DNA of 20,320 nucleotides, taken from positions 1-20,320 of the forward strand of contig MGUL01000059.1 of NCBI GenBank assembly GCA_001800005.1. Direction: 5' to 3'. A model generated the notes under the pieces. That model saw only the letters and a program-made list of their open reading frames with translations, made no database searches and was not told the origin of the DNA. A program made the translations under genes and the position numbers. This stretch comes from Elusimicrobia bacterium RBG_16_66_12 (GTDB lineage: Bacteria; Elusimicrobiota; Elusimicrobia; UBA1565; UBA9628). Below are positions 1 to 6,610 of this stretch, piece by piece (position 1 is the first letter of the stretch; the number at the start of each line of letters is the position of its first letter).

Positions 1-9
1 CGTCTTCAT
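1..9 (-). CDS. First codons of the next operon gene (runs off left edge)
   Basis: On the minus strand a strong Shine-Dalgarno run, AGGAGGAGAG (10-19), sits directly before an ATG at 9-7 that is followed by AAG ACG, so a protein beginning Met-Lys-Thr starts here and leaves the window. It follows the stop codon of the solute-binding protein gene by about 75 bases on the same strand, so it is probably the fifth gene of the radical SAM operon. Nothing can be said about its product. The ribosome-binding site is much better than those of the upstream genes, which overlap and seem to rely on translational coupling. Confidence 0.6.
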
Positions 10-83
10 CTCTCCTCCTGTAGTCTAACGCCATTCTCAGGGAGAGATGTCAACAGATCAAACGGCCAAAGAACGTCTCAATT

Positions 84-887
84 CTACTGGACGGGATACG
101 GACGCGTAATCCTCCGAATTTCCTCGGGCGTGAGGATGTAGAAAGTTAAATCATCGACGATCCCCTGATTGAACGCGTCGACTGCGCGGTCCGGCGGCAC
201 GTACTTAAATCTGAGGAGCGGCCTTCGAGCATCTGAGCGATGCTGAATGGTCAGGCTCTCTGTAGTGCTGTCTAGAACGCGGTAGCGTCCCGGAGAGTTC
301 GGTATCGGAATCTCGCCTATCTCGAGGAAAGGTTTGCGCTTAGAGAGGATGCAGAAATTCTGATGAGTGAAGCGGGCGATGAACTCGGGGTCCGGTTTCT
401 CGATCCGGAGTGTCAGTTCCTCTCCATGGATCGAGATTCCCTCGGGCATGCAATCCTTCGTCGCGGAGCAATTCCCGATCCCCTGGACATGAGAAAGGAG
501 GTCGCGTGCCAATGCGTTGGATGAATGGTATGCTCGAAAAAGGGTAAAAACAACGTCCTCAGGAGTGACCCGGGTTCCGTCCTGAAACGTCCGGGCGGTG
601 TCCAGTACCAGCGTATAGCGTGTCCTGCTTGCGTCAAGAGAAAACGAGCGAACCAGATCAGGGGCCAGTTCGAGTGTCGATGAGACCTCGAACAGCTTCC
701 CACAAACATGATTGAGGACGATCCCTTGGTGCGGTTCTCGCGTAAGGACTGGGTCCAGTGTGTCGAGCCTCGAAATAAGGCCATAGTTGATCGCATCACC
801 GTCGCCCGCCGCCATCACGGCAGGGGCAAGGCCGCACAAGAGGACTGCGGCCAAAGCCAATCTCCGACGAGATCGCTCAATCCTCAT
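84..887 (-). CDS. Short family-5 extracellular solute-binding protein (SBP_bac_5-like)
   Basis: A 267-residue protein with an N-terminal signal peptide (Arg-rich start, then a hydrophobic run to about residue 26). The body resembles the first lobe of oligopeptide/nickel-type ABC binding proteins: LDTLDPVLTREPHQGIV, then an FEVSSTLELAPDLVRSFSL segment and TFQDGTRVTPEDVVFTLFR. Family members usually have about 500 residues; this one stops where the second lobe should begin, and the bases after its stop do not continue the fold in frame. It is therefore a short variant or a truncated gene. Its ATG overlaps the end of the MFS gene by 11 bases behind a GAGGTG ribosome-binding site, so the two are probably co-translated. 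In this operon it could bind the peptide product or a peptide substrate, but that is inference. Confidence 0.75.
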   Translation of the reverse strand: MRIERSRRRLALAAVLLCGLAPAVMAAGDGDAINYGLISRLDTLDPVLTREPHQGIVLNHVCGKLFEVSSTLELAPDLVRSFSLDASRTRYTLVLDTARTFQDGTRVTPEDVVFTLFRAYHSSNALARDLLSHVQGIGNCSATKDCMPEGISIHGEELTLRIEKPDPEFIARFTHQNFCILSKRKPFLEIGEIPIPNSPGRYRVLDSTTESLTIQHRSDARRPLLRFKYVPPDRAVDAFNQGIVDDLTFYILTPEEIRRITRPYPVQ

Positions 888-2079
888 GTCGGAACACCTC
901 GTTCTTCTTTTTGTGCAGCAAGATATACGCGGTCGTGAGCAATGCCGTGAATACCAGCAGCACGGTTCGCGGTTGTTTTAAATCGATCAGCCACGAGCAC
1001 AGTGGGATGAAAATCAGCAATGACCACCGCGCAGTGAAATTCATCCGGATGATGAAATCCGTGACCCTGATGTTGTAACGGCTCAGGAATGAACTGACTT
1101 CCCGGACATAGTGCATGTGAATGGAATTGAGTATCCCGAATAAATAGATCAGCACCAGCAACGGAAGTTTCGTGAAGGGGAATGCTCCTGCCGACACCAG
1201 CGCGACGATTGCTCCAAGAACGATGAGGATCTCGTATCCGGATTGCTCCCGCTTCGGCGACCAAAGGGGATTGGCCCGGGTGAGAACGGCCGTGAGGATT
1301 CCGGCGGAATATGCCGCGGCAAAAACGAAGGTGCTTCGGAGAATGCTCCCGCCTGTAACCGACCACGTAATAGCGTTGCCGAGGCGATTGACCAAGGCCA
1401 GGAGCGGCATAACAAGCGTGAATGCGAGAATCAGCAGGAACACGTGCATCGAGGGAATCGGCCGCACATCCGTATTCTGGGGTTCCTCAAGCCTCAGATG
1501 CTTGTATTTGCCGTACTGAATGAGCAAATAACTGCCGAAGATGAAGAACGACGCTGCATCAATCAAGGCGATCGTGGCGAAGCCCGAATACTGGAGAATA
1601 ACTCCGACGAGGAACAGCGCGGGAATCGTGATTATCTGTTCCAGAGCGCCCTGCAGGATTGACAGGTGCTGTCGCTCCTCTTCCGGGAAGAAATACTTAT
1701 AAATAACAAAACGCTTCGAGGGTACGGAAAAATTGTAAATGACCGCCAAAAGGAAAAATACGGCGAAGGCGCAGTAGTGATCGAATCCCCTGCTGACCAG
1801 AACGGCAAGCACGACTTCTACGATGCACATCAGGAACTCTACGGTCGAAACCAGCAATAGCGGGTGATAGCGCCGGGTGACCTTGGGTTCCAGAGGCCTG
1901 ACGATCACGATCGCGACGCTGACCAGCACAAGATAGATGGAGGAATGAAGGATGGATCCCGTCTTCTGCGCGATATAGAGCGGAAATCCTAAGAGGAAAA
2001 GATTGTCTCCAATATATCCAAATGTTATTGCGGCGAGGAATCCGATTACGGTCGACCGTCTTTTACTTGGCTGTTCCAT
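877..2079 (-). CDS. MFS-type transporter, about 12 membrane segments
   Basis: A 400-residue, very hydrophobic protein with about twelve predicted membrane helices in two halves, separated by a charged loop near residues 190-215 (KYKHLRLEEPQNTDVRP). The layout is that of a major facilitator superfamily carrier; no motif fixes the substrate. I chose the ATG at 2079 (MEQPSKRR), which overlaps the stop of the radical SAM gene by 17 bases; an upstream ATG at 2091 (MRIT) is equally possible. Neither has a strong ribosome-binding site, so coupling to the upstream gene is likely. Next to a small peptide and a radical SAM enzyme the simplest role is export of the modified product or self-immunity, by analogy with other peptide clusters. 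The low GC and mixed third positions match the rest of this operon. Confidence 0.8.
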   Translation of the reverse strand: MEQPSKRRSTVIGFLAAITFGYIGDNLFLLGFPLYIAQKTGSILHSSIYLVLVSVAIVIVRPLEPKVTRRYHPLLLVSTVEFLMCIVEVVLAVLVSRGFDHYCAFAVFFLLAVIYNFSVPSKRFVIYKYFFPEEERQHLSILQGALEQIITIPALFLVGVILQYSGFATIALIDAASFFIFGSYLLIQYGKYKHLRLEEPQNTDVRPIPSMHVFLLILAFTLVMPLLALVNRLGNAITWSVTGGSILRSTFVFAAAYSAGILTAVLTRANPLWSPKREQSGYEILIVLGAIVALVSAGAFPFTKLPLLVLIYLFGILNSIHMHYVREVSSFLSRYNIRVTDFIIRMNFTARWSLLIFIPLCSWLIDLKQPRTVLLVFTALLTTAYILLHKKKNEVFRHED

Positions 2080-3636
2080 GGTAATCCGCATCGATGGCGC
2101 GGTTCACGTCCGCGACCAGTCTTGCAATTTTAGCGTAGTCGAAGAAATAGAGCGCGCTTCTTGTATCTAAGAAAAATTCTTTTGGTGCAATGTGCATCGC
2201 ATGGGCAGCGAGCGCGTCTTCATTGTTGATGCCGGCGGGGATGCCCATCTCTCTCATAACTTCAGACAAGGTGAAGAGCTCTCCCTGGATTTGGGGAAGC
2301 GTTTTCCCATTGATCGTATACCCATCAACAGCCCCATCGGATGCAAATCTGTGGAATACAAAATAATGCAGAAACGTCTCGCGATCCAGCACGACGTTAA
2401 ATCTCTTCGGCGTGTCCCACCATACCGTGTTCGGAGTCATCTTGGGGACGCTGAAGAGCACGGAGCATCGCTTGCCTGATAGCAACTCGCGAATTCGTGA
2501 GAGCGTCTTCTCTTCGCTTGAGCGGGTGGCCAGGGGAACCGGATGGATGAAATTCACGTGGGAGAATATCCCCATGTCAGACAGGGCCGAGATCGTCTTC
2601 CCGGCCGAGTCGACATTATAATGCTTGTTGAGCGCGCGGGAGTGGTCCTCTTCAGCGAATGACTCAGCGCCAAAGAATAGCGATACGATCCCGCCATGCT
2701 GAAGAAACCCAAGGTCTCTATCCTGTAAGTACTTGAAGCTGCAGAAGCTGGATACTTTCAGCGTCCGATTGATATCGCAAAATTCACGTAGGAACTGATA
2801 TGAGGGGTTGGATCCCGCGAGTCGAAAATACTTTGTCCTGCTTCTCTCTGCAAGTCGCTTCAACGATGAATGGACTTCCTCGGCGGTTCTTTGTCGATCC
2901 CCGAGGTGCGTCGTGGAGTGGTGGCAGAAAAAACACTGCTGAGGGCAGCTCTCATAATGGCTCGAAACCAGTATGCGGGGGAATTCGTCGAACCCCATAT
3001 ACGTCGGTTCGCCGTAAGCTGGCGTGATGTCATCAAGGTTCTGGGCCGTTCCCTCCACAAGAGTCGGACGGCCGGAATGAGCCTTGTGGGGGTCCATGCT
3101 ACACAGGTCGAGGAGAGGCTTTTCCCCGGGCCGACCACTGCGACGTCAACCTCAGGGAAGAAGTCGAATATGCGCTCCCGAACGATCTCAATAAGCGGCC
3201 CACCAAAGACGACTTTGAGATTCTTTCTCCTGGCTTTGATTCCCTTGAGATGGTCCCGCCAAAAGGACGCCCCTTCCCCAGGCCAAAGTTTTATTCCGAG
3301 GATGCTGGCCTGGGATTCATCCAGCGCTCTCTCGATCACCTCAACGAGGCTCTTGTGATAATCATCCCGCAACTCGCTCACGAGGGCGCGTTGGTAGCTG
3401 CTGAATAAGCGCCGTTCCTCCGGAGTGCGGGCCTGAGAGTACTTCTCCGCGACTAGGCGGGAAGCATTTCCAAACGGCTGGAAGGATTGGAGGTGGCGGG
3501 GGGAATTGAGGTCCAGAATCCGGACTGCGTGCTTATGCTGCTGAATGTAGCCAGCAAGCTGCGCTAAACCATTGTCGGGGATGAGCTGATTAAATTTCTT
3601 CGGTATCCCCGAAAAGGTGCAGAGCAGCAACATCAC
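2063..3636 (-). CDS. B12-binding-domain radical SAM enzyme, interrupted by one frameshift
   Basis: Two overlapping frames make one protein of about 524 residues. The first (3636 to about 3125; GTG then ATG at 3633) is a cobalamin-binding-like domain: LLLCTFSGIPKKFNQLIPDNG, then ILGIKLWPGEG, then LKVVFGGP and VDVAVVGPG. The second frame continues with EKPLLDLCS, DDITPAYGEP and the radical SAM cluster motif CPQQCFFC (CxxxCxxC, about residues 231-238 of the joined protein), then a TIM-barrel-like body and a C-terminal extension ending in GTAK. The frames join exactly where this family has VVGxGE. The break lies in a CCCGGGGAAAA run (about 3120-3130) and would be cured by one extra base there or by a -1 slip on GGGG. 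Such enzymes perform radical methylations or other modifications; the context suggests the 34-residue peptide as substrate. No SPASM domain was seen. Confidence 0.8.
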
Positions 3637-3666
3637 GAATCATACGAACGCAAATATGCTGCTGCT

Positions 3667-3771
3667 TTAATGATCTTCGCCGCCCCCATCCTGATCGGCG
3701 AAAATCAAGGCGTTGATCGTCGCCTCGATCTTCTCGGTCGTCTGAACTGAACTCTTAGAATCAGTAGTCAT
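3667..3771 (-). CDS. 34-residue peptide, candidate radical SAM precursor (RiPP-like)
   Basis: An open frame ATG to TAA, first gene of the minus-strand operon and 30 bases upstream of the radical SAM gene. It begins MTTDSKSSVQTTEKIE, continues through a hydrophobic ATINALIFA and ends in an acidic, glycine-rich DQDGGGEDH. A GGTGGAG ribosome-binding site lies about ten bases upstream of the ATG. The layout (polar helix-forming leader, then a short unusual C-terminus) is typical of precursor peptides, and the position directly before a B12-type radical SAM enzyme and a transporter supports that. There is no Cys, so no thioether is possible; Asn20, Ile23, Phe24, Asp26, Gln27 and Asp28 would be candidate modification sites. 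It does not match a RiPP family I can name. A small regulatory leader peptide is the alternative. Confidence 0.6.
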   Translation of the reverse strand: MTTDSKSSVQTTEKIEATINALIFADQDGGGEDH

Positions 3772-3795
3772 GATGTTTTGTCTCCACCGTCATCT

Positions 3796-3812
3796 CGAGT
3801 ATACAATACTCG
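3796..3812 (-). promoter_or_regulatory. Perfect palindrome (operator candidate) before the peptide operon
   Basis: CGAGTAT-ACA-ATACTCG is a perfect 7+7 inverted repeat with a three-base centre, 25 bases upstream of the peptide ATG. The minus strand reads TATACT through it (3803-3798), a good -10 box, so a bound repressor would block the promoter. No convincing -35 lies 17 bases further up. It sits in the only sizeable gap (3772-3922) between this operon and the membrane-protein operon; nothing else was found in that gap except a second -10-like TACAAT. Confidence 0.45.
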
Positions 3813-3922
3813 CCCGATTACCTTGCGGATTCCTTCATTTTCAGAGCGACTGCAAAAATTGTACCTGGCGCGCGAGACGCACACCAGCGCCCCAAGACCT
3901 GCTGAGTCCTGGGCCATAAGGC

Positions 3923-4339
3923 CTATATCATGCCGGGACGCCGCCCGGTCCGCTTCCCGGGACGATTGACGAACGGGAAGACGCACAGGAAGTATGCGGC
4001 CATGCTCCACGGCAGCGACATCGCCGCGCGGGACCGCTCGCCGGGGTCGCCCGACGCGACATGGTTCAGGCCAAGCGGGCCCGAGAAGACGATCAGCGCG
4101 AATCCGACCGCTGCCAACGCAAGCGTCCAGTTGCCGATACGCTCCCACGCCGCTTTTAGCCGCGTCGCGCGCAGCGGCCAGCCGGTGAACTCCGTCGCGA
4201 GCGCAAAAACCCCGGCCGGGACGCACGCGACGAACGCCTGGAGGATGATCGGCATAAGACCGGCATGGGTGGTGATGCCGAACAACGCCATATGAGCCGA
4301 CCAACCGGCGACAAACCCGCGCCAAAGACGTTCTTTCAT
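3923..4339 (-). CDS. Small four-helix membrane protein, function unknown
   Basis: A 138-residue protein starting MKERLWRGFVAGWSAH with four predicted membrane helices and a basic tail (RPGKRTGRRPG). I do not recognise the family. The ATG overlaps the stop of the preceding gene as ATGA, the usual sign of translational coupling, and longer frames upstream run through that neighbour and are not credible. It is the last gene of a three-gene minus-strand operon (lipoprotein-like, two-helix, four-helix) headed by a putative sigma-54-type promoter at 5757-5775. The set could be an envelope complex, perhaps a small pore or secretion accessory, but no motif shows this. Its high third-position GC contrasts with the peptide operon just downstream. 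Confidence 0.7.
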   Translation of the reverse strand: MKERLWRGFVAGWSAHMALFGITTHAGLMPIILQAFVACVPAGVFALATEFTGWPLRATRLKAAWERIGNWTLALAAVGFALIVFSGPLGLNHVASGDPGERSRAAMSLPWSMAAYFLCVFPFVNRPGKRTGRRPGMI

Positions 4340-4527
4340 GACAGCCACAGACCGAGCAGATGCAGGATGACGGCCGTCGCCAGGCAGAACCCTACGAAGC
4401 CCCAGGTCACGTAGGCCGCTCTGCGATTTCGCAGGACATAGAATTCGAAGCAGCCGACGAGCCCCACGAGCACGGCACTCGCGGCAACCCCCAGGAGCGG
4501 ATGGATGTCGAAAAGTTTCTGCATCAT
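4336..4527 (-). CDS. 63-residue two-helix membrane protein
   Basis: Starts MMQKLFDIHPLLGVAASAV, with a first hydrophobic helix (about 11-30), a basic turn (RNRRAAYV) and a second helix (about 40-61) ending at LWLS. The ATG directly follows the TAG of the preceding gene (no gap), with GGAGG inside the end of that gene as ribosome-binding site, and its own stop overlaps the next ATG. The size and two-helix layout resemble holins or small type IV secretion pilin-like subunits, but there is no sequence motif to decide. It lies between two envelope genes and is clearly part of their operon. Confidence 0.7.
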   Translation of the reverse strand: MMQKLFDIHPLLGVAASAVLVGLVGCFEFYVLRNRRAAYVTWGFVGFCLATAVILHLLGLWLS

Positions 4528-5709
4528 CTAGGGCGCCTCCGATGCACACGCATCATATGCCTTGAGATGCGCTGTCGTTGCGAACGCTCCGCCGCCGGCG
4601 ACGACAGTACCGGCGACCCATTCCAAGAATGCCTGCGCTGTCGCGATGTTCGCCGCCGTATTCGCAGCGCCGACGACCGCAGCCCCGCGGCCTAATATGC
4701 CGGTCCAACCCCATTCGTTCAATGATTTTCCCAGGGCCTCGTACTCCTTGGCTGAATAATAGGCGTGGCCAACCCCCAGGGCACCCATGATGCTACCCTT
4801 TACGACCGTCGTTTCCAAGACAGATTTCCAATATCGTCGCGAAGCGATGGATCCGGCGCTGAAGTAAGGCACCAGTGTGTCGGCAACGAAATCGTTGTAA
4901 TTATCTCTCAAGTAAGAATCCATGCATCTCTTCCGACTGCCCGCCGCGTAGGGACGGGACCTCCACGCATATCCTCGCGAATGTTCCGTCACAGTCGGAA
5001 TCCGCCCTTCTCCACCATAATCGGAGCAGGCCTGTTCCGAGCCTCCCTCAGCGACTGCATCGAACCTGTCGGCGTAGGACTCCGCGCTTCTCGGCTGAAG
5101 CGAATCCGGGATGCGGGGACTCGTGAAAGTGACCGACACGTTGCAATAGGGCACGCCGTTGCTCACGTCGCTGTCACACTGCGATGCGGCTTCTCTCAGC
5201 CGCCGGGCCTTGTTCCTCAAATCCTGGCACGGCGACAGGTCCGGATCTTCAGAACCCGACGACGGCCGCGTTGAGCGCCCACCCTCGACGGGAACGGCCG
5301 CCACCGGCGCCGTTCGAGGCACAGCCGCCACCGGTGCCGCCCGAGGAGTCTCGCGCGCGACGGGCGCCGAAGGAGTGAGCGAAGGGTTGAGCGAAGGCGT
5401 CAACGATGGAGTCATGTCCATCGCCACTGGATATGAGACGGTCAGGAACTTCGCCCCCGATCTGCCGCGCGTAGGATCGACCCAGTCCGAACCATTGCTC
5501 ACCAGACCGACGGACGCGCGCAATCGCTCCAAAGAAGGAATGGACCTTTGTGCCGGTATCGAGCGCGCCAAGACGCGGACTTCTTCATATGACCGCGAAA
5601 CCGGCGTCTCCTCATCACGGTCCGAGACTTGTGCCAAGGAATTGGAGCACGCCAGAATGATGGCTCCCAAAATCAGTCCGCCGACCGTCCGCGTGTTGGG
5701 CTGGAACAT
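4528..5709 (-). CDS. Secreted or lipid-anchored protein with Pro/Ser/Ala-rich repeats
   Basis: A 393-residue protein. I start it at 5709 (MFQPNTRTVGG) because GAGGAG lies four bases upstream; the longer frame to 5760 overlaps the promoter motif. A hydrophobic stretch ends in ILACSNSLAQ: either a lipobox (Cys21, atypical Leu at -2) or a signal peptidase I site after LA. Then comes a low-complexity linker with tandem PSLTPSLNPSLTPS and APVAAVPRTAPVAAVP repeats (about residues 95-140), a Cys-containing domain with coiled-coil-like DLRNKARRLREAA, and a C-terminal part with two to three hydrophobic, Ala/Gly-rich helices. I do not recognise the fold. The repeat linker suggests a cell-surface protein spanning the periplasm. 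It heads the three-gene operon and has a sigma-54-like motif about 50 bases upstream. Confidence 0.75.
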   Translation of the reverse strand: MFQPNTRTVGGLILGAIILACSNSLAQVSDRDEETPVSRSYEEVRVLARSIPAQRSIPSLERLRASVGLVSNGSDWVDPTRGRSGAKFLTVSYPVAMDMTPSLTPSLNPSLTPSAPVARETPRAAPVAAVPRTAPVAAVPVEGGRSTRPSSGSEDPDLSPCQDLRNKARRLREAASQCDSDVSNGVPYCNVSVTFTSPRIPDSLQPRSAESYADRFDAVAEGGSEQACSDYGGEGRIPTVTEHSRGYAWRSRPYAAGSRKRCMDSYLRDNYNDFVADTLVPYFSAGSIASRRYWKSVLETTVVKGSIMGALGVGHAYYSAKEYEALGKSLNEWGWTGILGRGAAVVGAANTAANIATAQAFLEWVAGTVVAGGGAFATTAHLKAYDACASEAP

Positions 5710-5756
5710 TTCACTCCTCGATATATTTGGGATGCATGCTGTCCGGCATATGTCGA

Positions 5757-5775
5757 CCAATCAATATTTGTGCCA
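5757..5775 (-). promoter_or_regulatory. Putative sigma-54-type promoter of the lipoprotein operon
   Basis: Minus strand TGGCACAAATATTGATTGG: GG and GA are exactly ten bases apart, as GG and GC are in -24/-12 promoters. It ends 48 bases upstream of the ATG at 5709, leaving a leader of about 40 bases with a ribosome-binding site. It is one of three near-identical sites in the window (14 of 19 positions identical in all three). The -24 half fits the consensus; the -12 half reads TTGAT instead of TTGCA. Confidence 0.6.
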
Positions 5776-5852
5776 GGCGCGCATCGCGATCAAACTGCGG
5801 TTGCCAGGGGGGAATACCACACCCCATGTTTTCATTTGAGATTAATATTCTC

Positions 5853-5866
5853 GTAATGCATATTAC
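5853..5866. promoter_or_regulatory. Small palindrome between the divergent promoters (activator-site candidate)
   Basis: GTAAT-GCAT-ATTAC lies in an AT-rich patch (about 5836-5866) between the two divergent sigma-54-like sites, about 40 bases from one and 80 from the other. Enhancer-binding proteins usually bind palindromes at such distances, so this is a candidate upstream activating site. The arms are only five bases long. The rest of the 5710-5972 gap shows no gene. Confidence 0.25.
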
Positions 5867-5901
5867 TTGCAGCCAGGAGGCCGCTGCTTTGATCGTGGAG
5901 C

Positions 5902-5920
5902 TGGCATAGAAATTGATCGG
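5902..5920 (+). promoter_or_regulatory. Putative sigma-54-type promoter of the Pro/Thr-rich secreted protein
   Basis: Plus strand TGGCATAGAAATTGATCGG, with GG-N10-GA spacing. It ends 52 bases upstream of the GTG at 5973, nearly the same distance as its divergent twin has to its own gene. The leader would be about 45 bases with an AGGAGG site. Confidence 0.6.
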
Positions 5921-5972
5921 TTAAGCGCAGAATCAGACGACGCTCCACAACAAGAATGCAGGAGGCCGCCAA

Positions 5973-6554
5973 GTGAAGAAGAACTATGGAAGCTGGATGC
6001 TGATGTTCAGTCTGTTGATGCCGATCTCAGGAGCGCATGCGCTCTCGCTCATGCCCCCGCCGCCCACGCCGCCTTGCCCCCGGGGATACATCCTGGCCAT
6101 CGATACCAGGGGCTGGATATGCGTCCCAGAGACGCCCATAAAGAACGATAAGGAAGAGAAGGATGCCCGCCAGGGGCAAGCCGAACTTCCCAAGTCCTTT
6201 ACGCTCGCCCAAGAGAAGACGGCGGATGTGCTCAAAGCCGTCTCCGAAGGAAACATGGCCACCGGACAAGCCGCTTTGGACAGCCTGTTCGAAGGCCTCG
6301 GCGGGAAGAATGCGCCCGCGGCACCGGTGTCGACGAGGGCCGCAACCCCGGCGCGCAAGGACACGAAGGCCTTCCGACCACGACGCGGATTCATACCCGC
6401 GGCCTACGACCCATGTTTTGACGGGGGCGGGAACTGCCCGAGCGTCCCCGGCAGGCCGACAACGCCGACCAGACCCACACCACCGCCCACAACGCCGACG
6501 CCCACGACGCCGACACCGACGACGCCGACGCCCGGCACGACGCGTCCGGCGTAA
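5973..6554 (+). CDS. Secreted protein with Pro/Thr-rich tail
   Basis: A 193-residue protein beginning at a GTG with GCAGGAGG eight bases upstream; no better start exists. Residues 1-24 form a signal peptide (MKKNYGSWMLMFSLLMPISG, then AHA). A short Cys-containing segment follows (Cys35, Cys50), then a charged helical region with SFTLAQEKTADVLKAVSEG and a C-terminal tail of TTPTP repeats from about residue 160, encoded by repeated acgccgac-type triplets (6460-6540). Such tails are stalk- or wall-spanning linkers and are often glycosylated. The function is unknown. It is divergent from the lipoprotein operon and shares its promoter motif, so the products probably act at the envelope at the same time. 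The sigma-54 operon starts 50 bases downstream. Confidence 0.75.
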   Translation: MKKNYGSWMLMFSLLMPISGAHALSLMPPPPTPPCPRGYILAIDTRGWICVPETPIKNDKEEKDARQGQAELPKSFTLAQEKTADVLKAVSEGNMATGQAALDSLFEGLGGKNAPAAPVSTRAATPARKDTKAFRPRRGFIPAAYDPCFDGGGNCPSVPGRPTTPTRPTPPPTTPTPTTPTPTTPTPGTTRPA

Positions 6555-6575
6555 CGCGGCATTTTCATATGAGAA

Positions 6576-6610
6576 TGGGCATGGGGCATTGCTACAATGC
6601 CCCATGCCCA
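6576..6610 (+). promoter_or_regulatory. 15-bp perfect inverted repeat with embedded -10 box and start codon
   Basis: TGGGCATGGGGCATT (6576-6590) and its exact reverse complement (6596-6610) flank a five-base GCTAC. The repeat contains a -10-like TACAAT (6593-6598) five bases before the ATG at 6604, so transcription would start at or next to the ATG (leaderless), and no ribosome-binding site is present. As DNA it is a natural autoregulatory operator covering the promoter. If instead transcribed from upstream, the RNA hairpin would bury the start codon. Confidence 0.6.

Noticed and set aside
3121..3130. Programmed -1 frameshift in the radical SAM gene
   Set aside because: The A-site codon AAA would slip onto GAA, not a known efficient heptamer, and no downstream stimulator is obvious; an indel is simpler.
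3768..4325. 185-residue minus-strand frame over the membrane-protein gene
   Set aside because: Arg/His/Pro-rich shadow of the four-helix protein; the chosen frame has membrane helices and an ATGA-coupled start.
5059..5068. ATCGAACCTG match to the tRNA T-arm as the far attachment site
   Set aside because: Only ten bases, inside the well-supported lipoprotein gene, and flanks do not match; a nine-base match near 14242 is likewise in coding sequence.
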